A stretch of 64,000 nucleotides of DNA from Dorea sp. 5-2 (GCF_000403455.2 NZ_KE159794.1:124001-188000), one strand, 5' to 3'. Numbered from the stretch's first letter, positions 26,602 to 36,287 are shown. Made by a program: numbers and translations. Notes: generated by a model not told the origin, from the sequence alone.

Positions 26602-28332
26602 CTACTTCGCGCTATGTTCCGTATGAAGCAGCATATGCGCCTTATGGGACATTGGCGCTTCGAAGTATTCTTCATACATTGCAAGTACATCCTTATTCTC
26701 ATGGGAGAACCGGATATCCGCGTTATCATCCAGATCATAAAGGTTACCGCCGCGGCAAAACGCCAGCTCTTTCCCGTCATGGATCGGCTGCCCGCCGCCG
26801 CCGACACATCCTCCGGGACATGCCATGACCTCTACGAAGTCATAATGTACCTCGCCCCGCTCTATCTTCTGCAGTAGTCTTCTTGTATTGCCAAGTCCGC
26901 TTACCACCGCCGTCTTCACCGTTACATCATCGATGGCGAATTCTGCTTCCATAACACCTTCATTTGCCTGGAAGGAGGGGCTTCTCACCGCCTTGAACGC
27001 GTCGACCGGCGGATTCTCCTTCTTAAGCAGATAATACGCGGAACGAAGCGCCGCTTCCATCACTCCGCCTGTCACGCCGAAGATCACTCCTGCGCCGGAT
27101 CCCTGCTGCATCGGGCGGTCGCTTTCGCGGTCCTCAAGCGTCTTCGGGCTGATATGCGCGGAACGGATCATCTTCACCAGTTCTCTCGTCGTCAGCACAG
27201 CGTCGGTATCATGCCCTGCATACTCGCCGTAGAACAGCTCCATCTCCCGCTCGCCTTTCTTCGCAACACACGGCATAACAGACACCGTATAGATCTGCTC
27301 CGGAGCTACTCCTATCTTCTCGGCGAAATACGTCTTCATCACGGCGCCGAACATCTGCTGCGGCGATTTTGCCGTCGACAGCTGCTTTACCAGATGCGGG
27401 AACTGTGATTTGATAAAACGGATCCATCCCGGACAGCATGATGTGAACATCGGGCGTTCTTTCAGCTCTCCTTCTGTAAAACGCTTCAGGAATTCTGTAC
27501 CTTCCTCCATGATCGTAAGGTCTGCGGAAAATGTCGTGTCAAATACATAATCCACGCCCATCCGCTTACATGCGTCTAAGATCTTGCCCACGGTCGCTTC
27601 TTCCGGCTTAAGCCCCAATTCTTCGCCCCAGGCGGCGCGCACGGCAGGAGCCACCTGCACCACTACCGTCTTATTCTTATCTTCGATGGCATTCCATACC
27701 TTCTCTGTGTCGTCACGCTCTCTAAGGGCGCCTACCGGGCAGTGCGTGATACATTGTCCGCACAATGCACAATCTGCTTCTTTGATGCTCTTATGACCGG
27801 ATACATTGACCGTCGTACGTGAGCCGGTTCCTTCCACATCCCAGACGCCGAGTCCCTGGACTTTTTCACATACCTGCACGCAGCGCATACATTTGATACA
27901 TTTGGAAGAATCACGTATAAGCGGAAATTTCTTATCCCATGGCTGTCTCTCCAGCTGTGCCTTAAACGGAATGTCAAGGATGTTCAAGTCATTCGCAACC
28001 TTCTGAAGGCTGCAGTTTCCGCTCCTTGCACAGCTTACACACTGGCAGTCATGCTGGGAAAGGATCAGTTCTACCGTCGTCCTCCTGTGACGGCGTACTT
28101 TAGGGCTGTTCGTATAGATGACCATGCCCTCTTCAGCCACGTTATTACAGGATGTGATCAGCTTTTCTTTGCCTTCCAATTCGACTACACACACACGGCA
28201 TGCCGCGATCTCATTGATCCCCTTCAGATAACACAACTTGGGGATCGGGATCCCGTTCTGGGCGGCAGCCTCCATAATGGTAGTATTCTCTTCTACTGAT
28301 ATTGCTTTTCCATCTATTTTAAGATTTACCAT
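26602..28332 (-). CDS. hydA: [FeFe] hydrogenase, multi-cluster group A
   Basis: 576 residues. N-terminal 2Fe-2S domain (CYLKGINEIAACRVC), a His-Cys3 cluster (HDCQCVSCARSGNC), two 4Fe-4S motifs (CIKCMRCVQVC, CALCGQCITHC), then the H-cluster domain: L1 TSCCPGWIRF, L2 MPCVAKKGE, L3 MACPGGCVGGGGQP, and a small-subunit-like tail. It makes or uses H2 in the cytosol. Start ATG 28332 (MVNLKIDGK) overlaps the upstream gene by 7 nt; AGGAGG is 12 nt upstream. With the GltD-like partner it resembles HydDB group A2, whose physiological partner is not well defined. Confidence 0.93.
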   Translation of the reverse strand: MVNLKIDGKAISVEENTTIMEAAAQNGIPIPKLCYLKGINEIAACRVCVVELEGKEKLITSCNNVAEEGMVIYTNSPKVRRHRRTTVELILSQHDCQCVSCARSGNCSLQKVANDLNILDIPFKAQLERQPWDKKFPLIRDSSKCIKCMRCVQVCEKVQGLGVWDVEGTGSRTTVNVSGHKSIKEADCALCGQCITHCPVGALRERDDTEKVWNAIEDKNKTVVVQVAPAVRAAWGEELGLKPEEATVGKILDACKRMGVDYVFDTTFSADLTIMEEGTEFLKRFTEGELKERPMFTSCCPGWIRFIKSQFPHLVKQLSTAKSPQQMFGAVMKTYFAEKIGVAPEQIYTVSVMPCVAKKGEREMELFYGEYAGHDTDAVLTTRELVKMIRSAHISPKTLEDRESDRPMQQGSGAGVIFGVTGGVMEAALRSAYYLLKKENPPVDAFKAVRSPSFQANEGVMEAEFAIDDVTVKTAVVSGLGNTRRLLQKIERGEVHYDFVEVMACPGGCVGGGGQPIHDGKELAFCRGGNLYDLDDNADIRFSHENKDVLAMYEEYFEAPMSHKAHMLLHTEHSAK

Positions 28333-30158
28333 AACTTCTCTCTGCCTCCTTTGAATATGCCATAGCCGAAATGATCGCAGCGCAGGCACCTTCCTGCCTC
28401 CTGCTTCGCCTCTCTCTCGGTCATGCAGTTCTCCACACCTTCAAAATCACAGACTCTCTCACTTGCTTCCCGCTCTGTAAGGTTCACTCTTCCGCATGGA
28501 GTCCGGTCGCCCAGATTCGCCTCCGGAATCTCTACGTCACAGGAGATCTCATGATGAAATCCCAGGTATTCGTCGATGTTCGCCGCCACAACCTTCGCTG
28601 CCGCGATCGCCTTGATCACGGACGCCGGCCCGCTTGCACAGTCTCCTCCTGCAAATACGCCGGGCATATCCTCGAATGTTCCCGTACTCTTGGTAATGAT
28701 CTTACCTCGTTCTACCGGAATTCCTGCTTCTTCGAAATGCCGTGTCTCAATATTCTGTCCGATCGCCACGATAAGTATATCGCATGGTATGTATATATCC
28801 TCTTCTCCAGTCGGCTTGATGCTGGCTCTTCCGTCCTTGATCGCGCTGACCATCTGCGGCTTCACATAGATTCCCCTGATGTGGTTCTGATCGTCTACAG
28901 TGATCGAAGACGGCGCTTTCAGTGTCTGCAGTTCAATCCCTTCTGCGACAGCTCCTTCTATCTCTCCCGGAAGGGCGGTCATATCCGCAACTCTTCTTCT
29001 ATATACGATACTTACCTTCTTCGCTCCCAGACGCTTCGCCGTACGTACCGCGTCCATGGAGACATTGCCGCCGCCGATGACCGCGACTTCTTTGCCTGTC
29101 AGATCCATGATCTCATTTTTTCCTACATTTCTGAGGAATTGAACCGCTGAGAGTACGCCTTCGGCATCCTCTCCTTCAAGCCCCAGTTTCTTATCCGTAC
29201 TTGCTCCGATCGTGATCAATACGGCGTCATACTGCGCCCTTAACTCCTGTATCGTGATATCCTGCCCGATCTTCAATCCGTGCTTCACTTCAACGCCTGT
29301 CTTTAAGATGCTGTTGACATCTTCATCAAGGCGGTCTTTCGGCAGCCGATAATTCGGGATTCCATAACGCAGCATACCTCCAAGCTCCGGAAGCATCTCA
29401 TATACGGTCGTCTGATGCCCCATAAGCTGCAGGTAATAAGCCGCGCTTAAGCCACCGGGTCCCCCGCCTAAGACTGCGACTCTCTTTCCGGTCGAAGGCG
29501 CGCACGCCGGCGGCGCCACCTCGCCTGCATAATCTGCCGCAACTCGCTTAAGGCCGCGGATATTGATCGAATCATCCACCATATTACGCCTGCACCTTGC
29601 TTCACACGGATGCTCACATATGAATCCGCAGGTAGTTGGGAACGGATTATCCTTTCGGATCAGACGGATCGCATCCGCATACCTTCCTTCTCCCACCAGC
29701 GCGATATATCCCGGAATATCCACATGAGCGGGACATAAAGAAACGCACGGCACCGGCTGATTATAACTGCAAGTACATCTTCCGTTCCTGATGTGTTCTT
29801 CGTAATCGTCACGATAACCGATCAGCCCTTTATACACCATATTCGCCGCCTCATAGCCGATCGCACAATCCGCGGATTCCATGATCGACAGCGCCGTCTG
29901 TTCCATGATATCCAACGTCTCCATCGTTGCTTTTCCATCAAGTACATCTTTGATAAAATGATTCAGCTGTCCCAGGCCGATGCGGCAGGGAACACACTTC
30001 CCGCAAGTCTGTGCGTGGCATAACTCCAGGAATGCACGCGCCATATCCACCGGACAAAGTCCCGGAGGACTGGACTCAATTCTTCGCTCCAGATCCTTAT
30101 AGAGCCCTTCCATGACAATCTTAGCCCTCTTCGGCGAAGCGATCTCTAGTCTACTCAT
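28326..30158 (-). CDS. NuoF-like/GltD-like FAD-dependent oxidoreductase partnered with the hydrogenase
   Basis: 610 residues. N-terminal NuoF-type iron-sulfur region (TCGKCVPCRIG near residue 50-60), a 4Fe-4S GltD-type cluster domain (CVSLCPAHVDIPGY, CGFICEHPCEARCRR), an FAD domain (AVLGGGPGGLSAAYYL), and an NAD(P)H domain (VAVIGGGNVSMDAVRTAKR), then GVFAGGDCASGPASVIKAIA. It should move electrons between NAD(P)H and the hydrogenase. Start ATG 30158 has AGAGG 7 nt upstream. The combination of a NuoF C-terminal piece with GltD is a fusion; it lacks the FMN/NADH domain of NuoF. Confidence 0.9.
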   Translation of the reverse strand: MSRLEIASPKRAKIVMEGLYKDLERRIESSPPGLCPVDMARAFLELCHAQTCGKCVPCRIGLGQLNHFIKDVLDGKATMETLDIMEQTALSIMESADCAIGYEAANMVYKGLIGYRDDYEEHIRNGRCTCSYNQPVPCVSLCPAHVDIPGYIALVGEGRYADAIRLIRKDNPFPTTCGFICEHPCEARCRRNMVDDSINIRGLKRVAADYAGEVAPPACAPSTGKRVAVLGGGPGGLSAAYYLQLMGHQTTVYEMLPELGGMLRYGIPNYRLPKDRLDEDVNSILKTGVEVKHGLKIGQDITIQELRAQYDAVLITIGASTDKKLGLEGEDAEGVLSAVQFLRNVGKNEIMDLTGKEVAVIGGGNVSMDAVRTAKRLGAKKVSIVYRRRVADMTALPGEIEGAVAEGIELQTLKAPSSITVDDQNHIRGIYVKPQMVSAIKDGRASIKPTGEEDIYIPCDILIVAIGQNIETRHFEEAGIPVERGKIITKSTGTFEDMPGVFAGGDCASGPASVIKAIAAAKVVAANIDEYLGFHHEISCDVEIPEANLGDRTPCGRVNLTEREASERVCDFEGVENCMTEREAKQEAGRCLRCDHFGYGIFKGGREKLW

Positions 30159-30208
30159 GACTAATCCTCTCTTTTTCTTACATATTTCCACTGATACGCA
30201 GATGATTT

Positions 30209-30236
30209 ATTATAACATCTCTACTACAATTTGTAA
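30209..30236 (-). promoter_or_regulatory. Candidate promoter of the hydrogenase operon
   Basis: Minus strand TTACAA (30231-30236), 16-bp spacer, TATAAT (30209-30214), 50 nt before the flavoprotein start and after the rplQ terminator. Confidence 0.55.
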
Positions 30237-30322
30237 TTATTTCTGACATAAGTAGTTTATTTAACGAAATAGATATTTTTTTAACACAAAGTTGAGGATA
30301 AATTCTTGAAAATCTTTCGAAC

Positions 30323-30350
30323 AAAAAAGCACCCCGGTTTCCCGGAGTGC
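30323..30350 (-). terminator. Intrinsic terminator of the alpha operon
   Basis: Stem 30329-30337 with 30342-30350 (GCACCCCGG/CCGGAGTGC, one G-U type mismatch), then TTTTTT on the minus strand. It ends the ribosomal cluster after rplQ. Confidence 0.88.
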
Positions 30351-30407
30351 GTTCACATATCACATTCTGCAATTCCTAAGTCTCTAATATCCCAGAGCGT
30401 ATCTGGC

Positions 30408-30944
30408 CTATACGAGCTCGATCATAACTTCCATCGCTGCATCGCCTTTACGCTGTCCGATCTTAACGATCCTGGTATATCCGCCGTGACGGTTCTCGTA
30501 TTTTGGCGCGATCTCATCGAATAACTTTGCAACGAGATCCACATCCTTGGTATTCTTCTTTCTTCCGGCTCTTGCTGTCGGTACCTCTTTTACAGGATAC
30601 AGCACCTTCAGCATCTGACGGCGTGCGTGAAGCCTGCTTGGCTTATCCTTCTTGATCGTCTTATCTACTTCATCATATACGGTAACTTTCTTGCCGTCTA
30701 CGACTTCTTTCACTCTCTTGCCGTCTTTGTCCTTACGTGCAACTTTAGCCTTCACCGTAACTTCTTCGTAGTTGTCTCTCTCTTTCACTGCCATTGCAAT
30801 AAGACCCTCTGCAATCTTGCGGATCTCCTTTGCCTTAGCCTCTGTGGTAACGATCTTGCCATGATTGATCAGCGCTGTTACCTGATTTCTCAACAATGCT
30901 TTTCTCTGGCTGGATGTCCTGCCGAGTTTTCTATACTTTGCCAT
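30408..30944 (-). CDS. rplQ: 50S ribosomal protein L17
   Basis: 178 residues, opening [20 protein letters not shown]. Bacterial L17 is usually 115-130 residues; here an insert of about 45 charged residues ([18 protein letters not shown]...) sits between the N-terminal core and the [20 protein letters not shown] end. Such inserts are seen in Lachnospiraceae. ATG 30944 has GGAGG 9 nt upstream; the frame extends further but is not used. Last gene of the alpha operon. Confidence 0.95.
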   Translation of the reverse strand: MAKYRKLGRTSSQRKALLRNQVTALINHGKIVTTEAKAKEIRKIAEGLIAMAVKERDNYEEVTVKAKVARKDKDGKRVKEVVDGKKVTVYDEVDKTIKKDKPSRLHARRQMLKVLYPVKEVPTARAGRKKNTKDVDLVAKLFDEIAPKYENRHGGYTRIVKIGQRKGDAAMEVMIELV

Positions 30945-31126
30945 TTCTCTAATCCTCCATCTTACGGACCTCTTCCGGGAACCCTTCAGCCGGCTCACCA
31001 AGACAAGTACGGCGTACTCTCCGAAAGCGTCCTTATGAAACACTTGGTTATGCTTCTTCGGGCTTACTAGCCAAATGCTCCGCCATGCGCTTTGGTCTTA
31101 CTGACGGAAATTATTCTACTAGATAC

Positions 31127-32086
31127 TTACTCTTCGCCTCTGCTTAACCCTAAGCCTAGTTCGTCTAATTTTGCAAGTACTTCCTCTAATGACTTACGTC
31201 CAAGATTCCGCACTTTCATCATATCTTCCGGAGTTCTGTTCGTCAGTTCTTCAACCGTATTGATCCCCGCCCTCTTCAGACAATTGTAAGAACGAACTGA
31301 CAATTCCAGTTCATCAATACTCATCTCAAGGACTTTCTCTTTCTCATCGTCTTCCTTCTCGATCATAACTTCAGCAGCCTGCGCCACCTCCGACAGATCG
31401 ATAAAGAGCTTCAGATGCTCGCTCAATACCTTTGCGGCAAGGCTGACTGCCTCATCCGGAAGTAATGTACCGTTGGTATATACGTCTAATGTTAATTTGT
31501 CAAAATCTGTAATCTGTCCAACACGTGTATTTTCAACCGTAAGGTTCACGCGTTCTACCGGGGTATAGATAGAATCGATCGGAATCACCGCGATCGGCAA
31601 TTCGTCGTTCTTATTCTTGTCAGAACTGATATAGCCTCTGCCCTTCGTAATAGTAAGCTCCATATAAAGCTTGCTATCCGCCCCGCCGTTCAATGTAGCG
31701 ATAACCGTCTCCGGATTCATGATCTCTATATCCTGATCCACCTGGATATCCGCTGCCGTAACAACGCCTTCTCCTTCGAATTCGATATATGCCGTCTTTG
31801 GTTCATCTGTCTCAGATGTGTTCTTGATAGCTAAGGACTTCAAGTTCATGATAATCTCGGTAACATCTTCCTTAACACCCGGAATAGAACTGAACTCGTG
31901 AAGAACACCGTCGATCTTCACCTGGCTGATCGCAGCCCCAGGCAAAGAGGAAAGCATGATCCTTCTCAGAGAATTTCCTAATGTCGTACCATAACCTCTT
32001 TCCAGAGGTTCTACAACAAACCTGCCATACTTCTTATCTTCTGAAATCTCAGTTATTTCAATATTGGGTTTATTAAAATCAAACAC
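31127..32086 (-). CDS. rpoA: RNA polymerase alpha subunit
   Basis: 319 residues. N-terminal assembly domain ([20 protein letters not shown]) and C-terminal domain ([20 protein letters not shown]) that contacts UP elements and activators. The GTG at 32086 is preferred, since AGGAGG is 8 nt upstream; a GTG at 32095 lies too close. Standard place between rpsD and rplQ. Confidence 0.97.
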   Translation of the reverse strand: MFDFNKPNIEITEISEDKKYGRFVVEPLERGYGTTLGNSLRRIMLSSLPGAAISQVKIDGVLHEFSSIPGVKEDVTEIIMNLKSLAIKNTSETDEPKTAYIEFEGEGVVTAADIQVDQDIEIMNPETVIATLNGGADSKLYMELTITKGRGYISSDKNKNDELPIAVIPIDSIYTPVERVNLTVENTRVGQITDFDKLTLDVYTNGTLLPDEAVSLAAKVLSEHLKLFIDLSEVAQAAEVMIEKEDDEKEKVLEMSIDELELSVRSYNCLKRAGINTVEELTNRTPEDMMKVRNLGRKSLEEVLAKLDELGLGLSRGEE

Positions 32087-32116
32087 TAAGTCCACCTCCT
32101 GTGGTGTTACGGGTTA

Positions 32117-32710
32117 TTATTTGGAATACAGCTCGACGATCAACATCTCATCTACAGGAACATCGATCGCTTCACGTCTTGGAAGCTCTTTTACTGTTCC
32201 TTTCAGGTTCTCAAGGTCGGCATCTAACCACTCCGGAACCAGACGTCCTCCTGTCACCTCCGCAATCTCTTTGTATCTTGGAGAGCTTTTGTGTTTTTCT
32301 TTGATCTCAACTACATCCCCTGCCTTAAGAAGATAGGACGGGATGTTGATCTGCTTGCCGTTAACAAGAACATGCTTATGGTCTACGATCTGTCTAGCCT
32401 CGCGTCTTGTTCTTGCAAGCCCAAGACGGAATACTACGTTATCCAGTCTGGACTCAAGCAGCCTCATCAGGTTCTCACCTGTCATACCGCTCATACGCTG
32501 AGCCTTCTCAAAGTAGTTTCTGAAAGGTTTCTCTAATACGCCGTAGATGAATTTCGCTTTCTGCTTCTCACGCAACTGGAGACCATACTCGCTCATTTTT
32601 CTATTGGATCTCTTTAACTGTCTGTTAGACTTCTTATCAATCCCCAAATATACCGGATCCATCCCAAGGGATCTGCATCTTTTAAGGACCGGAACTCTAT
32701 TCACTGCCAT
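32117..32710 (-). CDS. rpsD: 30S ribosomal protein S4
   Basis: 197 residues with [20 protein letters not shown] and the S4 RNA-binding domain [20 protein letters not shown]. Primary 16S rRNA binder. The N-terminus lacks the zinc cysteines of some S4 proteins. Confidence 0.97.
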   Translation of the reverse strand: MAVNRVPVLKRCRSLGMDPVYLGIDKKSNRQLKRSNRKMSEYGLQLREKQKAKFIYGVLEKPFRNYFEKAQRMSGMTGENLMRLLESRLDNVVFRLGLARTRREARQIVDHKHVLVNGKQINIPSYLLKAGDVVEIKEKHKSSPRYKEIAEVTGGRLVPEWLDADLENLKGTVKELPRREAIDVPVDEMLIVELYSK

Positions 32711-32770
32711 GATATATTTTCCTCCTATATTTTCTGCTGCATGCTGTGGATGTTCTTCTTCCTTCGTCAG

Positions 32771-33166
32771 CTACACTCTTCTGCGCTTTGGTGGGCGGCA
32801 TCCGTTGTGTGGTACCGGAGTAACGTCCTTGATACTTGTTACATCAATTCCGCATGCCTGAAGGGCACGGATCGCTGCTTCTCTTCCTGAACCTGGTCCC
32901 TTTACCATAACGTCTACAGATTTCAGGCCATGTACTAATGCTGCCTTTGCAGCAGTCTCAGCTGCCATCTGTGCTGCATAAGGGGTAGATTTCCTTGAAC
33001 CTCTAAATCCCAGACCGCCTGCACTTGCCCATGAAAGAGCGTTACCCTGTGCATCTGTCAATGTAACGATCGTGTTATTAAAAGATGACTGGATATGTGC
33101 TTGTCCGCGTTCAACGTTTTTCTTGACACGCTTTTTTGTCACTTTCTTTGTAACTTTCTTTGCCAT
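32771..33166 (-). CDS. rpsK: 30S ribosomal protein S11
   Basis: 131 residues; [20 protein letters not shown] and [18 protein letters not shown], ending [11 protein letters not shown]. Lysine-rich N-terminus ([20 protein letters not shown]) includes a repeated VTKK unit. Confidence 0.97.
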   Translation of the reverse strand: MAKKVTKKVTKKRVKKNVERGQAHIQSSFNNTIVTLTDAQGNALSWASAGGLGFRGSRKSTPYAAQMAAETAAKAALVHGLKSVDVMVKGPGSGREAAIRALQACGIDVTSIKDVTPVPHNGCRPPKRRRV

Positions 33167-33255
33167 AATAAAACTAACCTACGCTTTCCTTTTTTTATCT
33201 TATTATTTTGCTTCCTTTTTCATGCTGCCCTTAACAGCCTTCCGTCGCTAAATGC

Positions 33256-33624
33256 TTATTTCTTCTTATTAGCAACTGTTCTCTTCGGACCCTTCCTTGT
33301 TCTTGCATTAGTCTTAGTCTTCTGACCGCGGACCGGAAGTCCTTTTCTGTGACGGATACCTCTGTAGCATCCGATCTCCTGTAATCTCTTGATGTTCAGA
33401 GCGATCTCTCTTCTAAGATCACCTTCTACCATCTGTGTCTCATCGATCACTGCGCTGATCTTCTTAACATCTTCATCCGTAAGATCTCTGCAGCGGATAT
33501 CAGGATCAACTCCTGCCTCTGATAAGATACGTGTTGCGCTCGGCCTGCCGATCCCATAGATATAAGTCAGTCCGATCTCAACGCGTTTGTCTCTTGGTAA
33601 ATCTACACCTGCAATACGTGCCAT
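33256..33624 (-). CDS. rpsM: 30S ribosomal protein S13
   Basis: 122 residues; [20 protein letters not shown] and [23 protein letters not shown] 33624 has GGAGG 8 nt upstream; a slightly longer frame is not used. Confidence 0.97.
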   Translation of the reverse strand: MARIAGVDLPRDKRVEIGLTYIYGIGRPSATRILSEAGVDPDIRCRDLTDEDVKKISAVIDETQMVEGDLRREIALNIKRLQEIGCYRGIRHRKGLPVRGQKTKTNARTRKGPKRTVANKKK

Positions 33625-33639
33625 GTGAATTTCCTCCAA

Positions 33640-33926
33640 TTTTCATAAGATTAAAAATTTTGCTGCGAAGCCTGCCTGATCCAGTTATTAAGAACCAACC
33701 TGCTTCAAGTCTACATACTGTCTTTAATAGGGACTTTCGTCCAGGCATGTTCGGTATCATGCCCTTTCCGGCCACCGGCAAATATTTCCGGTAATGACGA
33801 GCCGGCATTAGAAGCAATATACGAAGGATGTTCACCGGCTACAGGTGCTCCTTGTATATTAAATAGTCTACACACCTCCTGGTGTGTCGCCTATCAGCCG
33901 CCTAAATCAATTCGCACAAACAAGAA
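33640..33926 (-). other. Structured spacer between rpmJ and rpsM
   Basis: No gene is seen in these roughly 290 nt, unusually long for this junction. It holds several helices: GGCATG/CATGCC near 33753-33772, CCGG-flanked AT loop near 33776-33794, and ACACACC/GGTGTGT near 33872-33889. It may be a leader for autogenous control by S4 or S13, or a degenerate repeat insertion. Confidence 0.4.
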
Positions 33927-34040
33927 TCATCCTTGTCTTTGTTTATGCTTTGGGTTCTCGCAGATAATGCGAACGCTTCCTTTTCTTTTAATAACTTTGC
34001 ATTTTTCGCAAATTGGTTTTACTGATGATCTAACCTTCAT
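33927..34040 (-). CDS. rpmJ: 50S ribosomal protein L36
   Basis: 37 residues: [20 protein letters not shown] then [16 protein letters not shown], with the zinc-binding C-x2-C...C-x4-H of the C+ form. GGAGG upstream of ATG 34040. First gene after the insertion that separates it from infA. Confidence 0.96.
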   Translation of the reverse strand: MKVRSSVKPICEKCKVIKRKGSVRIICENPKHKQRQG

Positions 34041-34166
34041 GTGAGATCCTCCTTTCATCCATTGCTCTGCCTTAGGTCTCCTTGCGCAGATTCCCGCTTT
34101 CACGCCGTTCATGCCGCGGTTTACCAACGCACGGCGCTAGAAAGTGCCCAGAAAACACGCTTATAC

Positions 34167-34196
34167 ATTATATCACCAATATTCAAGCAAAGTCAA
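34167..34196 (-). promoter_or_regulatory. Promoter of the rpmJ-rplQ (alpha) operon
   Basis: Minus strand TTGACT (34191-34196), 18-bp spacer, TATAAT (34167-34172), about 125 nt upstream of rpmJ. It would let rpmJ-rpsM-rpsK-rpsD-rpoA-rplQ be made independently of the spc operon, from which they are cut off by 1.8 kb. Confidence 0.8.
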
Positions 34197-34515
34197 TAGG
34201 CATTTTTAGTATTTTCTGTCTTATTATTTCGCTTTACAGGAAAAGTTCCTCATTCTCAAGGTGCCGATCACACGCTTACTACAGATCACCACTTCTCCTT
34301 CTCAAAAATACGTAATTTTATTATAGCAGACCAATTACAAAACACAACCTCTTTCTATCCAAATATATGCAGTGAGATTCGATTTGGTTAGATACTTCCG
34401 CCCCTTTATGTAATCCTACAACATCTTTTTCATACTTTTCTCTTATTCTAAATAAGAATCATCTTTTTGTACTTCGACCAGCTTATCTGGCTCTGCTATT
34501 TTTTTAAAAAAGCCC

Positions 34516-34760
34516 TTATCTTTTATTTTTTCCTATATTAATATTTTTATACAATGCAATATACGAAAGCTTTCTAAATTCTTTCTCGGTCAGATACATT
34601 GTAAAGTCATATCTTCCATGGAAAACGTGTACCGATATATCACGGTGGCAATTATCCTCAAAGCACCCGCAGGAACATGGTAGGACTGTTTTGCGAAAGA
34701 AATACAGTGGCTTATCTAGTGTGAAAGGAAGAATTTTAATGTGAATTTTATTGTAAAAAC
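34516..34760 (-). pseudogene. Start-less open frame, possible gene remnant
   Basis: A minus-strand frame stays open for about 80 codons in AT-rich DNA and reads like a protein (KIHIKILPFTLDKPLYFF, PCSCGCFEDNCHRDISVHVF, TMYLTEKEFRKLSYIALYK) before a TAA at 34516-34518, but has no ATG, GTG or TTG at a sensible position. It overlaps the promoter of the opposite-strand gene. It may be the tail of a lost gene. I do not recognise it. The rest of 34197-34515 shows nothing clear. Confidence 0.3.
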
Positions 34761-34779
34761 AGGCTTTTTTTTGTATAAT
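34751..34779 (+). promoter_or_regulatory. Promoter of the plus-strand Rpn-like gene
   Basis: TTGTAA (34751-34756), 17-bp spacer, TATAAT (34774-34779), 33 nt before the GTG start. Confidence 0.75.
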
Positions 34780-34812
34780 TGAAGTGTAACAGGAGTAGGA
34801 GCATCGTATCTT

Positions 34813-35709
34813 GTGTCTCAGATTTATAGAAATCGGGGTGGTAAGGTGTCGGACGATACAAAACAGATGCAGGAAGTTAAGGCAAAGCGTACCGCAAAAA
34901 ACAGTGTGTTTTTAGACCTTTTCCAAGATAAAAAGAATTTGTTGAAACTGTATAAAACATTACACCCAGAAGATGCAGATGCGACAAAGAACACACTGGA
35001 TATTGTAACGATAGACAATGTTCTGACAGATAATCTCTATAATGATTTGGGCATAATGGTAGGTAACAGCAGGTTGCTTTTGTTGTTAGAGGCGCAATCC
35101 AGTTGGACGGTAAATATTTTAATCAGAATACTGCTGTATTTAGCACAAAGTTACCATGAGTATTTTGAACGAACTAGCCAGAGCCTATATAAAAGTAAGA
35201 AAGTTAAAATGCCAAAACCTGAATTATATGTGATATACACAGGTAACAAGGGCAGAAAACCCGATACAATATCTTTATCGCAAGAGTTTTTTGACGGTGC
35301 AGATATTGATATAGAGATAAAAGCCAACGTCATATATGAGAGCGATAAGGACAATATAATCAATGAATACATTGTTTTTTGCAAAGTTTTTAACGAACAG
35401 ATAAAAGAACATGGAATGACGAAACAAGCGGTTACAGAAACAATCCGTATTTGCAAGGACAGGAACATCTTAAAACAGTATCTAAGCAGCAAGGAAGTGG
35501 AGGTAGTAACGATTATGATGAGTTTATTTGATGACGAGCAGATTATGCGGACATATACGAAAGACATTGAAAAAGAAACGGAAAGAAAGTCAGCCGAAAG
35601 AATGATCAAAGACGGAGAACTTTCTCTTGAAAAGATTGCACGTTATGTTCCTGCATTATCAATGGACGAATTAAAGGAGATTGAAGCCGAAGTCATGCAG
35701 TTAGCATGA
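34813..35709 (+). CDS. Rpn-like PD-(D/E)XK nuclease family protein
   Basis: 298 residues, the only clear plus-strand gene in the ribosomal region. NSVFLDLFQDKKNLLKLYKT, then the nuclease-like core NSRLLLLLEAQSSWTVNILI (E-x-Q) and RILLYLAQSYHEYF. The C-terminus is helical with ERKSAERMIKDGELSLEKIA, as in Rpn relatives. GTG start with AGGAG 11 nt upstream; a second GTG 11 codons later (VSDDTKQ) is possible. It has its own promoter and terminator, so it is a self-contained cassette between infA and rpmJ. The function of these proteins is not settled. Confidence 0.72.
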   Translation: MSQIYRNRGGKVSDDTKQMQEVKAKRTAKNSVFLDLFQDKKNLLKLYKTLHPEDADATKNTLDIVTIDNVLTDNLYNDLGIMVGNSRLLLLLEAQSSWTVNILIRILLYLAQSYHEYFERTSQSLYKSKKVKMPKPELYVIYTGNKGRKPDTISLSQEFFDGADIDIEIKANVIYESDKDNIINEYIVFCKVFNEQIKEHGMTKQAVTETIRICKDRNILKQYLSSKEVEVVTIMMSLFDDEQIMRTYTKDIEKETERKSAERMIKDGELSLEKIARYVPALSMDELKEIEAEVMQLA

Positions 35710-35743
35710 TCAAAAATATAATTTAATATCAAAATAACAGCGT

Positions 35744-35787
35744 AAAGACGCATGGAACAGTAAATTTCAAACCATGCGTCTTTTTTT
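35744..35787 (+). terminator. Terminator after the plus-strand Rpn-like gene
   Basis: A 12-bp stem (35744-35755 with 35772-35783, AAAGACGCATGG/CCATGCGTCTTT) is followed by Ts. It also faces the end of infA and could stop spc-operon transcripts from the other side, though T-poor there. Confidence 0.85.
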
Positions 35788-35827
35788 AATATAAAAGTCA
35801 GCAGATATCCGTACCTTCCACAGAGAC

Positions 35828-36046
35828 TTATTTATCTCTCCAGATGATCCTTCCCTTAGACAAGTCATACGGTGATAATTCCAGTGTCACCTTATCCCCT
35901 GGCAGGATCTTGATAAAATTCATTCTCAGCTTCCCGCTGATATGGGCAAGCACTTGGTGCCCGTTCTCCAGTTCTACCTGGAACATCGCATTTGGCAACT
36001 TCTCTACTACTGTTCCTTCAATTTCAATTACATCAGCTTTTGACAT
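35828..36046 (-). CDS. infA: Translation initiation factor IF-1
   Basis: 72 residues, [20 protein letters not shown] and [19 protein letters not shown], a single S1-type OB fold. ATG 36046 has AAGGA-type RBS and lies inside the end of the KOW gene (14-nt overlap). Normally followed by rpmJ; here an insertion intervenes. Confidence 0.97.
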   Translation of the reverse strand: MSKADVIEIEGTVVEKLPNAMFQVELENGHQVLAHISGKLRMNFIKILPGDKVTLELSPYDLSKGRIIWRDK

Positions 36047-36287
36047 AGTTATATCCTTTCTCCTTAATAATCTTTCTGATCGCTGCATCGTCTGCTGCGG
36101 TGACATCATTCTCTCTGCATATGATCTGGATATGCTTCTTCTTCTTTTTCTTGAGGCGATCCAGTGTTCTAATACTGCCATCCGCTAAATATACATATGT
36201 TTCATCAACATCTATTATTACATAAATCTTTCCCGTATCGTGGCCTGCTTTCGATCTTGCAAGCATTCCTGTCACATATCTGTCCAT
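36033..36287 (-). CDS. KOW-domain RNA-binding protein (L14e-like)
   Basis: 84 residues. The N-terminus [20 protein letters not shown] is a KOW motif, followed by a basic stretch [12 protein letters not shown]. This gene lies between map and infA in many Clostridia. Its partner is unknown; it probably binds rRNA or mRNA. It overlaps infA. Confidence 0.85.
   Translation of the reverse strand: MDRYVTGMLARSKAGHDTGKIYVIIDVDETYVYLADGSIRTLDRLKKKKKKHIQIICRENDVTAADDAAIRKIIKEKGYNYVKS

Noticed and set aside
28371-29150. 259-codon plus-strand frame over the GltD-like gene
   Set aside because: Antisense shadow of a strongly supported flavoprotein gene.
30240-30290. Rex-like operator upstream of the hydrogenase operon
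   Set aside because: GTTAAATAAAC is only partly palindromic and does not match the Rex consensus on both halves.
33578-33835. 85-codon minus-strand frame over the rpsM start and the rpmJ-rpsM spacer
   Set aside because: Overlaps rpsM in another frame, no RBS, and the spacer looks like structured RNA rather than coding sequence.
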